The translations under genes were made by a program, and so were the position numbers. The notes under the pieces are model-generated. The model saw only the letters and a list, made by a program, of their open reading frames with translations. It had not been told where the DNA came from and ran no database searches. A stretch of 64,000 nucleotides of DNA from Lachnospiraceae bacterium (GTDB lineage Bacteria; Bacillota; Clostridia; Lachnospirales; Lachnospiraceae). Shown here piece after piece: positions 29,023-37,776 of this stretch. Numbering within the stretch: position 1 is the first letter of the stretch; the number at the start of each line of letters is the position of its first letter. The stretch is taken from the NCBI GenBank assembly GCA_017936885.1, contig JAGBEO010000033.1, forward strand, positions 1 to 64,000, given 5' to 3'.

Positions 29023-29778
29023 ATGAGAAAATCAGGAATTACAAAAACAACACCGCAGGATTTTATTCTAAACGCAGGTGTGGTGTTTAAAAATTTCAAA
29101 TATATTTGGCGGGAAGCAAAGGAAATAACAGAAGGAGTGTATGAAAAAGGTGCGATAGAAATTGTTGAGGACGGAACAACGGAAACCGATAACACAATTC
29201 AGATCAGTAAGGTGAGAAATCCAAGTGTATCATTCATTACATTAGATACGGCATATACTGCCCCCGCCGTCGGTGATCATATTATCGGTGCATGGGATGA
29301 TTCAGCAGAAAACGTCCTTGGTGCTACTTCCGGCGGTAATAAACTTTCTATTGTGCCGGAGATCAATCAGATTGATGTAGACGGTGCACTTGTTAAAGTA
29401 AAAGGATTGACCTTAAAGCAGGGAGAAACAGGAAGCCTTGAAACAAATCTTGCACAGCACACAAAGGAATCATTTATCAGAGCTATTGTAGGTACAGAGC
29501 AGGATTCTTTGATTAAAGGATATTCACAGTTAACGACTAAGTCTTTGATTGAAGCATCTGATTATTTGGATAATATTGCCTATGTTGGCACTATGTCGGA
29601 TGGTACAGAATGTATTGTTATTATGGAAAATGTACTTTGTACATCCGGCTTTGAGATAGAAGCAAAGAACAAAGAAACCGCGGTATTAAAGGCAACCTTT
29701 GAATGTAACGCAGGATTTGAAGATTCTCACGATACATTACCCATTTATATTTTTGTACCCCAGAAAGAAATAGCATAG
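29023..29778 (+). CDS. Major tail tube protein
   Basis: The 251-residue protein begins MRKSGITKTTPQDFILNAGVVFKNFKYIW and contains LTLKQGETGSLETNLAQHTKESFIRAIVG. A beta-sandwich ending follows (TAVLKATFECNAGFEDSHDTLPIYIFVP). These are features of Clostridia siphovirus tail tube proteins. Its position before the two tail chaperone frames confirms the assignment. Confidence 0.88.
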   Translation: MRKSGITKTTPQDFILNAGVVFKNFKYIWREAKEITEGVYEKGAIEIVEDGTTETDNTIQISKVRNPSVSFITLDTAYTAPAVGDHIIGAWDDSAENVLGATSGGNKLSIVPEINQIDVDGALVKVKGLTLKQGETGSLETNLAQHTKESFIRAIVGTEQDSLIKGYSQLTTKSLIEASDYLDNIAYVGTMSDGTECIVIMENVLCTSGFEIEAKNKETAVLKATFECNAGFEDSHDTLPIYIFVPQKEIA

Positions 29779-29799
29779 TAGAAAAGGAGAAAATAGAGG

Positions 29800-30222
29800 A
29801 TGGATGAAAAACAGGTTGAAAATGCGAAAGTAGTTGAAGCTAGTGAAACGGTGCAGCAGGAAGAAACTATTGAAAGACCATATAAGTTAAGGAATTTGAA
29901 AGATAGTGACCTGTTCCCTATGCTGAATATTTTGAAAAAAATCGGGATTAAAGATTTTAAAAGCGCATTTATTCAGGTGGCAGACGGAGAAAAGACAATC
30001 AAAGACATTGGTGCTTTGGTAGCTGTTGATCTGGCTGATATTTTAATCGGGAATCTGCCAAAAGTTGAAGAAGAAATATATTCTTTATGGTCAGATATTT
30101 CAGGAATTCCTGCAGAAGAAATTAAAGAGATGGAATTTGGCACACTTCCTCTTATGATCGCGGACACTTTTTCTAAAGCGAGAAATACATCTTTTTTCAA
30201 GGTGCTTACCAAATTGCTTTAA
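29800..30222 (+). CDS. Tail assembly chaperone (G-like)
   Basis: The 140-residue protein (RPYKLRNLKDSDLFPMLNILKKIGIKDFKSAFIQVADGEKTIKDIGALVAVDLADILIGNLPKVEEEIYSLWSDISGIPAEEI) is the short product of the tail chaperone pair. Near its end the codons TCT TTT TTC provide a T-TTT-TTC slip site. Ribosomes that slip back one base continue into the next frame. The chaperone coats the tape measure while the tube assembles. Confidence 0.9.
   Translation: MDEKQVENAKVVEASETVQQEETIERPYKLRNLKDSDLFPMLNILKKIGIKDFKSAFIQVADGEKTIKDIGALVAVDLADILIGNLPKVEEEIYSLWSDISGIPAEEIKEMEFGTLPLMIADTFSKARNTSFFKVLTKLL
30192..30198 (+). promoter_or_regulatory. -1 ribosomal frameshift site T-TTT-TTC
   Basis: The heptamer fits X-XXY-YYZ in the G frame. 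After a -1 slip the reading is FFQGAYQIALIGEFQFMDLLYSRYASPIEFM with no stop, joining the downstream frame. The same product arrangement is known from lambda G/GT and many Gram-positive phages. Confidence 0.88.
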
Positions 30223-30554
30223 TAGGAGAATTTCAATTTATGGACTTGCTGTATTCAAGATACGCAAGTCCTATTGAATTTATGAGTACCTATATTAATC
30301 AGGGGCGATTTGGCGAATTTGTTTCGGAAATACTGGCATTAGATGCCATAAGAAAAAAAGATGAAGCAAAAGAAAAAAATGATGATAGGTTATGGGATGC
30401 ATATGTACATAGTATGTCGGACAAGACATTTGTCGAATGGAAGAAAGATTTAGAAGTAAATAAAAAACCTGTAAATTATTCCATGACCAACAAAGAAATA
30501 AAAGAAGTTAAACAACAGGCTGCTGATATTTTAAAGAAGATATCACCTGTTTAA
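30199..30554 (+). CDS. Frameshift extension of the tail chaperone (T domain of G-T)
   Basis: This -1 frame supplies the C-terminal T domain (AYQIALIGEFQFMDLLYSRYASPIEFMSTYINQGRFGEFVSEILALDAIRKKDEAKEKNDDRLWDAYVH...). It is reached mainly by frameshifting at 30192-30198 to give a G-T fusion of about 250 residues. An internal ATG at 30240 with AGGAG 8 bases upstream could also give a separate product. The conserved residues before that ATG argue that the fusion is the functional form. Confidence 0.85.
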
Positions 30555-30570
30555 ATGAAATGTAAGACAT

Positions 30571-30594
30571 TCTCCCGCTATTTGCAGCGGGAGA
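30571..30594 (+). repeat. 8-bp perfect hairpin after the chaperone genes
   Basis: TCTCCCGC and GCGGGAGA enclose an 8-base loop. The T run lies 8-14 bases further on, so this is a weak terminator at best and may be an RNA processing or stability element. Confidence 0.5.
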
Positions 30595-30627
30595 GTTCAT
30601 TTGTTTTTTAATAAGTAGAAATTTAGG

Positions 30628-30658
30628 GACTGATTTTTTAGCGAATCAGTCTTTTTTT
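30628..30658 (+). terminator. Intrinsic terminator before the tape measure gene
   Basis: A perfect 8-bp stem (GACTGATT/AATCAGTC) with loop TTTTAGCG is followed by seven Ts. It lies 26 bp before the tape measure ATG, inside the late operon. Confidence 0.8.
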
Positions 30659-30683
30659 GTATACAGAGAAAAGGAAATCTGTT

Positions 30684-33560
30684 ATGGAACTCTTTAAACT
30701 TCTTGGAACAATTGCAATAGATACATCTGGTGTTGATTCTGCTGTATCGACTGTAAAAAGTAAAATGGAGTCTTTAGGTGAAAAAATAGAATCAGTTGGT
30801 AGTAAAGTATCGGGAATCGGAACAAAACTGACACTTGGTGTTACGACACCGCTCACCTTTTTAGGCAAAAGTGCCATTACAACAGCGGCAGATTTTGAGT
30901 CTGCAATGTCTGAGGTTGGGGCAATATCAGGAGCAACAGGTGCAGATTTTAAAGCATTAGAAGAAAAAGCAAAAGAGATGGGAAGAACTACCAAGTTTTC
31001 TGCTTCTGAATCAGCCGAAGCATTAAAGTATATGGCTATGGCCGGATGGAAAACGGAAGATATGCTGAATGGCTTGGATGGCATTTTAAATCTTGCAGCA
31101 GCTTCCGGCGCAGAGTTAGGAACTACTTCTGACATTGTGACGGATGCACTTACAGCTATGGGATATAGTGCTGGTGATGCAGGGCATCTTGCAGATGTTA
31201 TGGCAGCAGCATCCAGTAATGCAAATACCAATGTAGAATTGATGGGCGAAACCTTTAAATATGCAGGAACAATGGCAGGAACTATGGGCTATGAAATGGA
31301 AGATGTTGCCCTTGCAATTGGATTGATGGCAAATAGTGGTATTAAAGGAAGTATGGCTGGTACTTCGCTTAATGCAATTATTTCCAGGCTTGCCACAAAT
31401 ACAAGCGGTGCTACAGACTGCATTAATGAACTCGGAGTAGAATTTTACAATGCAGATGGTTCAGCAAGAGATTTTGGAGATGTCATGGATGACCTCAGGG
31501 AAGCGACAAAAGGGCTGACCACAGAGCAGCAGGCAGAGATTGCTTCTACTGTAGCTGGGGAAGAAGCTAAAAAAGGTTTCCTGGCTATCCTGAATGCAAC
31601 AGAAAGTGACTACAATAAACTAAGGACAGCCATTGACAACTGTGACGGTTCGGCCCAAAGCATGGCCGATACAATGAATGATAATTTAAACGGTCAATTA
31701 ACACTGCTTAAATCACAGTTAGAAGGTCTTGCTATTCAGTTTGTTACTTTAATTATGCCTTACTTAAAGCAGGGGGTAGAATGGCTGTCTAAAGTGTGTG
31801 ATTGGATAGCTGGATTGGATGATAATACAAAGAAAATGATTATGACTGTGGCTGGTATTGCTGCTGTAGCAGGTCCCGTATTAGTAATTGGCGGAAAGGT
31901 TATATCGGGAGCCGGGAAAATCATTTCTGGTGTATCTGGTATTGTCGCCATTGTAGGTAAGCTATCTCCTGCAATTGGCGGTGTGATTTCGATTGGTGGA
32001 AAACTCATAGGCGGCGTAGGATCGCTAGTAGCTAAGGTGGGTTCTGGTTTGCTTCCTGCACTTGCTTCTATACCTGCACCGGTGTGGATTGTCATAGCAG
32101 TTTTGGGAGCCTTGGTAGTAGCCGGAGTTGCCATCTATAAAAATTGGGATGAAATTAAAGAGTTTGGTTCAAAAATATGGTCATCTATTAAAGATTTCGT
32201 AGGTAATGCTATCGAAGGTATTATAGGATTTTTCTCAAAAGTTGTAGATTTTATAAGCAATAACTGGCAGGGATTATTGACTTTTATTGTGAATCCTTTT
32301 ATTGGTGGTTTTAAGCTACTTTATGATAATTGCGAGACATTTCGGAATTTTATTGATGGATTTCTAAATAATTTAAAAGAGGGATTTCAAAATTTTAAAG
32401 ATAATATTTCCGAGAGATTCAATGAATTAAGGACAAATATTGCAGAAAAAGCCCATGAGATAAAAGAAAATGTTTCTGAAAAGTTTTCGGAAATGAAAGA
32501 ATCTGTTGTTTCTAAAGTTGAGGAATTAAAAGCCGGGGCAATTGAAAAAATCAGTGACTTAAAAGAAAGGGCACATGAAAAAGTTTCAGAGATGAAGGAA
32601 GCAGTTGTTTCTAAAGTCGAGGAAATGAAAGAAAATGCATCATCTAAGATTCATGAAATGAGCGAAAAAGTTTCTTCTGGATTCCAAGAGATGAAGGATA
32701 GAGCCACAGAGAAATTCTCTGACCTGAAAGAAAAATGGACATCAAAATTTACAGAAACCAAAGAAAAGATGATATCTGAAGCTACAGAAATGAAGGAAAA
32801 GGTTGGGGAAAAATTAGAAGAATTTAAGACATATGCAGTTGAAAAGATTGAGTCCCTTAAGAACAGTTCAGTGCAGAAATTCCACGAATTGAAGGATGCA
32901 GCGGGAGCAAAAATATCCGAGTTGTCACAGAAAGGAATTGAAGGATTTAACAGCATTAAGGAAAAAGGCGGTGCTGCAATTAGCAGTTTAAAGGATTTTA
33001 CAATCGCAAAATTTCATGAAATGGGAGAATCTGCAAGCAGTAAGTTTACAACAGTAGCTAATAGTATAGCAAACATTTTCGATAAGACAAAAGAAAAAGT
33101 ACACGGTATTGTAGAAGCTATAAAAGGATTTTTTAATTTTGAGTGGAAATTACCTGATATTAAATTACCACACTTTAGTATTGATGGAGAGTTTTCTTTA
33201 AATCCCCCTTCTATACCGCATTTTGGTGTTGAATGGTATGCAAACGGTGGTGTGCTGACTAATCCTACAGCATTTGGTTTTAATCCATATTCAGGAAATG
33301 TTATGGTTGGCGGTGAAGCGGGAGAAGAAGCGATTGCTCCGGTAGATATTTTAAAGGCATATGTGCGGGAAGCGGTAGCTGACAGCAATGCGAAGTTATA
33401 TGATGTGTTGAATGCTATTTTGGTTCTATTACAGGAATATATACCTGTAATGGGGAATAAGCAGCTTGTTTTAGACACAGGTACATTGGTGGGAGAACTT
33501 GCCGAACCCATGAATGAAGAACTTGGAAGGATTACATATATGAGAGGTAGGCGTAATTGA
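30684..33560 (+). CDS. Tail tape measure protein
   Basis: The 958-residue protein sets tail length. The TP901-type N-terminal domain (about residues 60-350) includes ADFESAMSEVGAISGATGADFKALEEKAKEMGRTTKFSASESAEAL and MAGTSLNAIISRLA. Hydrophobic glycine-rich segments follow at about 385-490. A long heptad-like region at about 570-790 repeats blocks such as EKVSEMKEAVVSKVEELK. The C-terminus (GGVLTNPTAFGFNPYSGNVMVGGEAGEEAIAPVDIL) is conserved. The ATG follows AAAGGAAATCTGTT. It overlaps Dit by 1 bp. Confidence 0.95.
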   Translation: MELFKLLGTIAIDTSGVDSAVSTVKSKMESLGEKIESVGSKVSGIGTKLTLGVTTPLTFLGKSAITTAADFESAMSEVGAISGATGADFKALEEKAKEMGRTTKFSASESAEALKYMAMAGWKTEDMLNGLDGILNLAAASGAELGTTSDIVTDALTAMGYSAGDAGHLADVMAAASSNANTNVELMGETFKYAGTMAGTMGYEMEDVALAIGLMANSGIKGSMAGTSLNAIISRLATNTSGATDCINELGVEFYNADGSARDFGDVMDDLREATKGLTTEQQAEIASTVAGEEAKKGFLAILNATESDYNKLRTAIDNCDGSAQSMADTMNDNLNGQLTLLKSQLEGLAIQFVTLIMPYLKQGVEWLSKVCDWIAGLDDNTKKMIMTVAGIAAVAGPVLVIGGKVISGAGKIISGVSGIVAIVGKLSPAIGGVISIGGKLIGGVGSLVAKVGSGLLPALASIPAPVWIVIAVLGALVVAGVAIYKNWDEIKEFGSKIWSSIKDFVGNAIEGIIGFFSKVVDFISNNWQGLLTFIVNPFIGGFKLLYDNCETFRNFIDGFLNNLKEGFQNFKDNISERFNELRTNIAEKAHEIKENVSEKFSEMKESVVSKVEELKAGAIEKISDLKERAHEKVSEMKEAVVSKVEEMKENASSKIHEMSEKVSSGFQEMKDRATEKFSDLKEKWTSKFTETKEKMISEATEMKEKVGEKLEEFKTYAVEKIESLKNSSVQKFHELKDAAGAKISELSQKGIEGFNSIKEKGGAAISSLKDFTIAKFHEMGESASSKFTTVANSIANIFDKTKEKVHGIVEAIKGFFNFEWKLPDIKLPHFSIDGEFSLNPPSIPHFGVEWYANGGVLTNPTAFGFNPYSGNVMVGGEAGEEAIAPVDILKAYVREAVADSNAKLYDVLNAILVLLQEYIPVMGNKQLVLDTGTLVGELAEPMNEELGRITYMRGRRN

Positions 33561-34186
33561 TGAATGGTGCGGTATTTGGAGATAAATTTTCAAAAGATTA
33601 TAAGGCGATCATGAATTATGCGCGGATTACACCAGCGGCAATCAAGGAAAATTATATTGATATCGCAGGCGGGAATTCATCCATTGATCTGACAGAAGCT
33701 GTTGGGGGTGTCGTGTTCGAGGATGGCACGATAGAGTTTATGTTTACACTGATAGATTTTGATAAAAAAGAATCCATGAAGAATGATCTGCATGGAAAAA
33801 GAATGCAGATCATTTTGGAGCGTGAAGAGAACTTTTATTATGATGGCAGAGTTACCTGTACAAAAGACGAGTGGATAAACGGGCATTATGAATTGTATTT
33901 TACAGCAAAAGTAAAACCATATAAGTACGAAAAGCGTGAAACAATCCATATTGAAAAGGTAAATAATACAGAAAAAGAAATCCGGCTTGTTAATTCAAGG
34001 ATGCCTATTATGCCTGAAATTAAAGTAGAAGGAAATCTTTATCTAACCTATGAGAATATTCGATACCATTTGACGGATGGTGCATATCAGATTCCAGAAG
34101 TAACCTTATATGAAGGATTAAACCGCATAAAGGTATCAGGGATAGGAACGATCCAACTTACCTACAGGAAGGGGCGATTGATTTGA
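33560..34186 (+). CDS. Distal tail protein (Dit-like)
   Basis: The 208-residue protein has the N-terminal Dit belt pattern (SKDYKAIMNYARITPAAIKENYIDIAGGNSSIDLTEAVGG...FEDGTIEFMFTLIDFDKKE) and a beta-rich C-terminal galectin-like part. Dit forms the hub linking tube and baseplate. Its place between tape measure and Tal is diagnostic. The stop overlaps the TTG start of the next gene by 4 bp. Confidence 0.85.
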   Translation: MNGAVFGDKFSKDYKAIMNYARITPAAIKENYIDIAGGNSSIDLTEAVGGVVFEDGTIEFMFTLIDFDKKESMKNDLHGKRMQIILEREENFYYDGRVTCTKDEWINGHYELYFTAKVKPYKYEKRETIHIEKVNNTEKEIRLVNSRMPIMPEIKVEGNLYLTYENIRYHLTDGAYQIPEVTLYEGLNRIKVSGIGTIQLTYRKGRLI

Positions 34187-35763
34187 TTATTATAAAAAAT
34201 GGCAATTGTCAAATATATCACCCCAAGAATCCCTATTTACAATTAGTTAACCCTAAACTGACTTTGGAAGATAATGGTGCCGGAAGTCTGACGTTTAAAA
34301 TCTATGAATCAAATTTGAATTATGAGACAATCCAAAAATTATATCCTGTTATTTCTGTTATCAGGAACAACCAAACCATCTTCAAAGGTAGGGTTATCAC
34401 AGATAAAAAAGACTTTTATAATGGGAAAAGCGTTGAAGTAGAGGGGCAGCTTACATTCTTCAATGACTCGTATGTTGATCCGTTTGATTTCAGTGGTTCA
34501 CCGGAAGAACTTTTTAAAATGCTGATTGAGAATCATAATTCGCAGGTAATGGAGTGGCAACAGTTTAAAATAGGCGTAGTCACGGTAAGCGATCCCAATG
34601 ATTATATAGTTAGAAGCAGTGAGTCGATGCTAAATACATGGGATGCACTAAAGGAAAAATGCTTCAAATCTTCCTTGGGTGGTCATATCCGTATTAGGTA
34701 TGAAAAAGATGGTGATTATATCGACTGGCTTTCTGACTATGAGACGGTATCGTCACAAAGTATTGAATTCGCGAAGAATTTAATAAATTTAAGTTCTACA
34801 GTTGATGCTGCGGAGACATATACCGCCATACGACCTATAGGGGCGGAAGTAGATGGAAAAAAGATTGATATTTCATCGGTAAACGATGGTAAGAGATACA
34901 TTGTTAATGAGGAAAAAGCAAAAAAATATGGAATTATATATGCACCTGAAAGTGAATCGACATGGAGCGATGTGACATTACCCCAAAACCTTCTTAAAAA
35001 GGCAATGGAAAAGCTTTACGGAATATTTATTACCTTGAAGGAAACTTATGAGATCAATGCGGTTGATCTGAATTTAACAGATGAAAATATAGAAGCGTTG
35101 AATATTTGTGAATATGTTCCCGTTATAAGCCGAATGCACAATATTAACAGCAAATATTTGTTAAGTAAGGCTGACATTTATATAGCTGAACCACAGAATA
35201 CAGTTTATTATCTGGGGGCAACGAAAAGAACGCTCAGCGATTTGAATAGCAGTAATTCAAAAACGGCTACGGCAGATATCCCAAAGGATATTAGCGCGTT
35301 TAATAACGATGCAAAGTATGTATCAGAGCAGCAGGCAGAGGAAATTTTGGGAGAATATGCAAAGACAGAAGATGTAGAAAATATCGTAACACACTACATG
35401 GAGCAAGTACCTGCGGGGAAAGATGGCAAGGACGGCGCAAATGGTTTATCTGCTTATGAAGTGGCACTTGCCAATGGGTTTGAGGGAACAGAAGGGGATT
35501 GGCTCACGTCATTAAAGGGTTCCGATGGAGTTGACGGAAGTGATGGTGTAGATGGATTATCGGCATATGAGGTTGCAAAAAATAACGGATTTATAGGAAC
35601 ACAAATAGAATGGCTAACATCTCTAAAAGGTGATCGGGGGGATGTTGGTGCAGACGGCTATACACCGATAAAGGGAATTGATTATTGGACGGAAAGCGAT
35701 ATGAACACCATAAAAGAGTATATAAGTTATGAACTGGGGGTTGTAGAAAATGGCTCTTACTGA
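34183..35763 (+). CDS. Tail-associated Tal-like protein with collagen-like end
   Basis: The 526-residue protein has a gp27/Tal-type N-terminal hub (IIIKNGNCQIYHPKNPYLQLVNPKLTLEDNGAGSLTFKIYESN..., about 1-370). A collagen-like tail follows (GKDGKDGANG and GVDGSDGVDG) with two copies of LSAYEVAxxNGFxGT...WLTSLKG at about 425-495. There is no recognisable peptidase domain, so it is probably structural. The start is TTG, in a TTGA overlap with the Dit stop; no ATG fits. Confidence 0.85.
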   Translation: MIIIKNGNCQIYHPKNPYLQLVNPKLTLEDNGAGSLTFKIYESNLNYETIQKLYPVISVIRNNQTIFKGRVITDKKDFYNGKSVEVEGQLTFFNDSYVDPFDFSGSPEELFKMLIENHNSQVMEWQQFKIGVVTVSDPNDYIVRSSESMLNTWDALKEKCFKSSLGGHIRIRYEKDGDYIDWLSDYETVSSQSIEFAKNLINLSSTVDAAETYTAIRPIGAEVDGKKIDISSVNDGKRYIVNEEKAKKYGIIYAPESESTWSDVTLPQNLLKKAMEKLYGIFITLKETYEINAVDLNLTDENIEALNICEYVPVISRMHNINSKYLLSKADIYIAEPQNTVYYLGATKRTLSDLNSSNSKTATADIPKDISAFNNDAKYVSEQQAEEILGEYAKTEDVENIVTHYMEQVPAGKDGKDGANGLSAYEVALANGFEGTEGDWLTSLKGSDGVDGSDGVDGLSAYEVAKNNGFIGTQIEWLTSLKGDRGDVGADGYTPIKGIDYWTESDMNTIKEYISYELGVVENGSY

Positions 35764-36082
35764 CAAACTGACTGCAATAGCAAATGCGATAAGGAGCAAA
35801 ACAGGGCAAAGTGAAAAGTTGACACTAAGCGAAATGGCAGCAGCGATATATAACATAGACACGTCTGGTGGTACCGGAAGCGGTGACAGCTTTGGGATCA
35901 AATATATTTATTCAAATGTAGATACATTTTCGAATATCTATGACTTTACTACTCAGCTTGGAAGGTTGGCATCAATTCCATTGGGGGAATATCCCCCTGA
36001 TATTTTTAAAATCAATGTTAGTATAGTTCCGACTTTTACTACAGATTTTGCAGCAATATCAAAAGAAATTATAGAGGTGTGA
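35750..36082 (+). CDS. Small tail-tip protein
   Basis: The 110-residue protein starts MALTDKLTAIANAIRSKTGQSEKLTLSEMAAAIYNI, a very common N-terminal module of Clostridia phage tail-fibre or baseplate proteins. A short glycine-rich linker (SGGTGSGDSFG) and a short C-terminal part follow. It overlaps the Tal gene by 14 bp. It may be a truncated or split member, because this module is usually fused to longer fibre sequences. Confidence 0.7.
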   Translation: MALTDKLTAIANAIRSKTGQSEKLTLSEMAAAIYNIDTSGGTGSGDSFGIKYIYSNVDTFSNIYDFTTQLGRLASIPLGEYPPDIFKINVSIVPTFTTDFAAISKEIIEV

Positions 36083-36083
36083 T

Positions 36084-36887
36084 ATGTATTTTAGAAAATA
36101 TTTTGCAGGAAATACTATAGGAGCATTGAATGAAAGGCAAACAGGTGTAACATTTGGTGCAGCTTCAACTACATATACTGTTTATAAAAATCAAACAAAA
36201 ATTTTGGGTAATGCAATTGCAGAAACTTTAAGATCCGCAGGAATGAATGCTGTCTACGATGAACAAAACTTTATTCTTTATCCTGATAAGGATGAAGGAT
36301 TCGGAATCGGAATAATCAAAACCGCTTTGGCAACACATACTTTTGTGTTTTTTGGTTCGGATGCTACATTAAATTCAGCAGCGGTTACTTCTTCCGGCAC
36401 ATCATACCAGCCATTTGACGCGAGTGGGGACGCTTATAAATTTTATGTAACTGTTATCGGTGATCCGCAAAGTCTATTAAGGGTACATATTGGGACATAT
36501 TCAAGTGTTACATCTACCTCTTATGGGTTTGCAATCGGGGTCGGAAAAGATATTAGAAATAACAGAAAAGTAAGATTTACTACGTCAAATCCAACTTATT
36601 CAACAGTTGCTTTTTTTACTAGATATGCAGATGACTGTTCGTTGGTTGATGGGATTACATATAGCGGTGGTGCTTCTTTTTCGCAAACAGCTGTTACAGG
36701 GACTACAGGATATTTAATGCTGATTCCGGCATTTGCAACAAACGGATTTATTACTATGGATAACGCTTTCATTGGCTGTTCAATATTAAATTCTGGTAGT
36801 ACAGCGTTTTATAGTATAAATGGAGAAGAATATTATTATCCGGCTAGCACATTATTGTTAAAATGTCCAACACAAATAAGTATCTAA
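36084..36887 (+). CDS. Putative tail-fibre or baseplate protein
   Basis: The 267-residue protein is rich in Ser, Thr, Gly and aromatic residues (TFGAASTTYTVYKNQTKILGNAIAETLRSAG...). It appears all-beta, typical of exposed tail-tip proteins. I recognise no named family. It follows the MALTDKL gene after 1 bp, and the two may once have been a single fibre protein. Confidence 0.6.
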   Translation: MYFRKYFAGNTIGALNERQTGVTFGAASTTYTVYKNQTKILGNAIAETLRSAGMNAVYDEQNFILYPDKDEGFGIGIIKTALATHTFVFFGSDATLNSAAVTSSGTSYQPFDASGDAYKFYVTVIGDPQSLLRVHIGTYSSVTSTSYGFAIGVGKDIRNNRKVRFTTSNPTYSTVAFFTRYADDCSLVDGITYSGGASFSQTAVTGTTGYLMLIPAFATNGFITMDNAFIGCSILNSGSTAFYSINGEEYYYPASTLLLKCPTQISI

Positions 36888-36903
36888 AAGGAGATGATGA
36901 AAC

Positions 36904-37773
36904 GTGACAACATTAGAATTACAATTAGAAAATCAGCTTTTGACTATTCTAAACCAAGAAATCATAGCAAGCGGTGATACAAACACTGATCAATGCGCTT
37001 TTTCTTTTAGTGACGAATGGGAAGGGTATGTTAAAACAGCGGTATTCTATCAGGACAAAGCTAATACACAATATGTGGTACTTGAATCCGATGATACCTG
37101 TATGATTCCGGCTACTGCAATGGCAAGAGAAGGGAATCTTCACATAGGTGTATTCGGGATCAGTGGGTCTAAGGTGCTTACTTCTACAGTAGAAACAATT
37201 TATATCAATGAAGGTGCAATATCCGGTGAAGGGATTAGTACAGAGCCGAGTGATGATGTGTTCCTTGCGATTGTTGCACAGTATCAAGGTATAGCGGAAC
37301 TGATGCATACTTATGATGAAAAAGCAACAGAATTGTTGAATCAGACTGCTAACTTGAATAAGGAAACGCAACAGGCGATCGCAGAGCAAAACGAAATATT
37401 ACAGAGTCTTAATGCCTTTGACGTAACAGAACTTGGATACAGAATGTCTGCTATGGAAATGACCTTAAGCGGTTATGGGAATATTATCAAAGAAGAACAT
37501 GAAAAACTTGATAATAAGTTACAAATCATTGAGGACAGTGCGTTTTTGATTGAGAATGTTGAGGTAACGTTCAATGAGGATAACGAGTATATCCTAAATG
37601 ATGGGCGGATAACGGATAAGTGTATTGTAAATGCATATTTTGACGCGATATCTGTTGAAAGCGCATTAAACCATGCAATTTATGTAGAATCCTTTGACGG
37701 ATACATCAGATTTTCCACAACAACAAAATTTGATGATACATTGATATGCACGATTGAAGTAAGGAGGTACTAA
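36904..37773 (+). CDS. Baseplate upper-type tail protein
   Basis: The 289-residue protein has an N-terminal beta domain (ASGDTNTDQCAFSFSDEWEGYVKTAVFYQDKANTQYVVLESDDTCMIPATAMAREGNLHIGVFG). It resembles the phage baseplate-upper pattern. A coiled coil at about 140-215 (YDEKATELLNQTANLNKETQQAIAEQNEILQSL) and a small beta C-terminal domain follow. The start codon is GTG, 9 bases after AAAGGAGATGATGAAAC. It probably links the baseplate to receptor-binding proteins. Confidence 0.65.
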   Translation: MTTLELQLENQLLTILNQEIIASGDTNTDQCAFSFSDEWEGYVKTAVFYQDKANTQYVVLESDDTCMIPATAMAREGNLHIGVFGISGSKVLTSTVETIYINEGAISGEGISTEPSDDVFLAIVAQYQGIAELMHTYDEKATELLNQTANLNKETQQAIAEQNEILQSLNAFDVTELGYRMSAMEMTLSGYGNIIKEEHEKLDNKLQIIEDSAFLIENVEVTFNEDNEYILNDGRITDKCIVNAYFDAISVESALNHAIYVESFDGYIRFSTTTKFDDTLICTIEVRRY

Positions 37774-37776
37774 TCT

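Noticed and set aside
30638-31231. 197-codon minus-strand frame opposite the tape measure start
   Set aside because: It is a shadow frame rich in Ala/Ser/Pro from antisense reading of a conserved protein; it also reads through a terminator.
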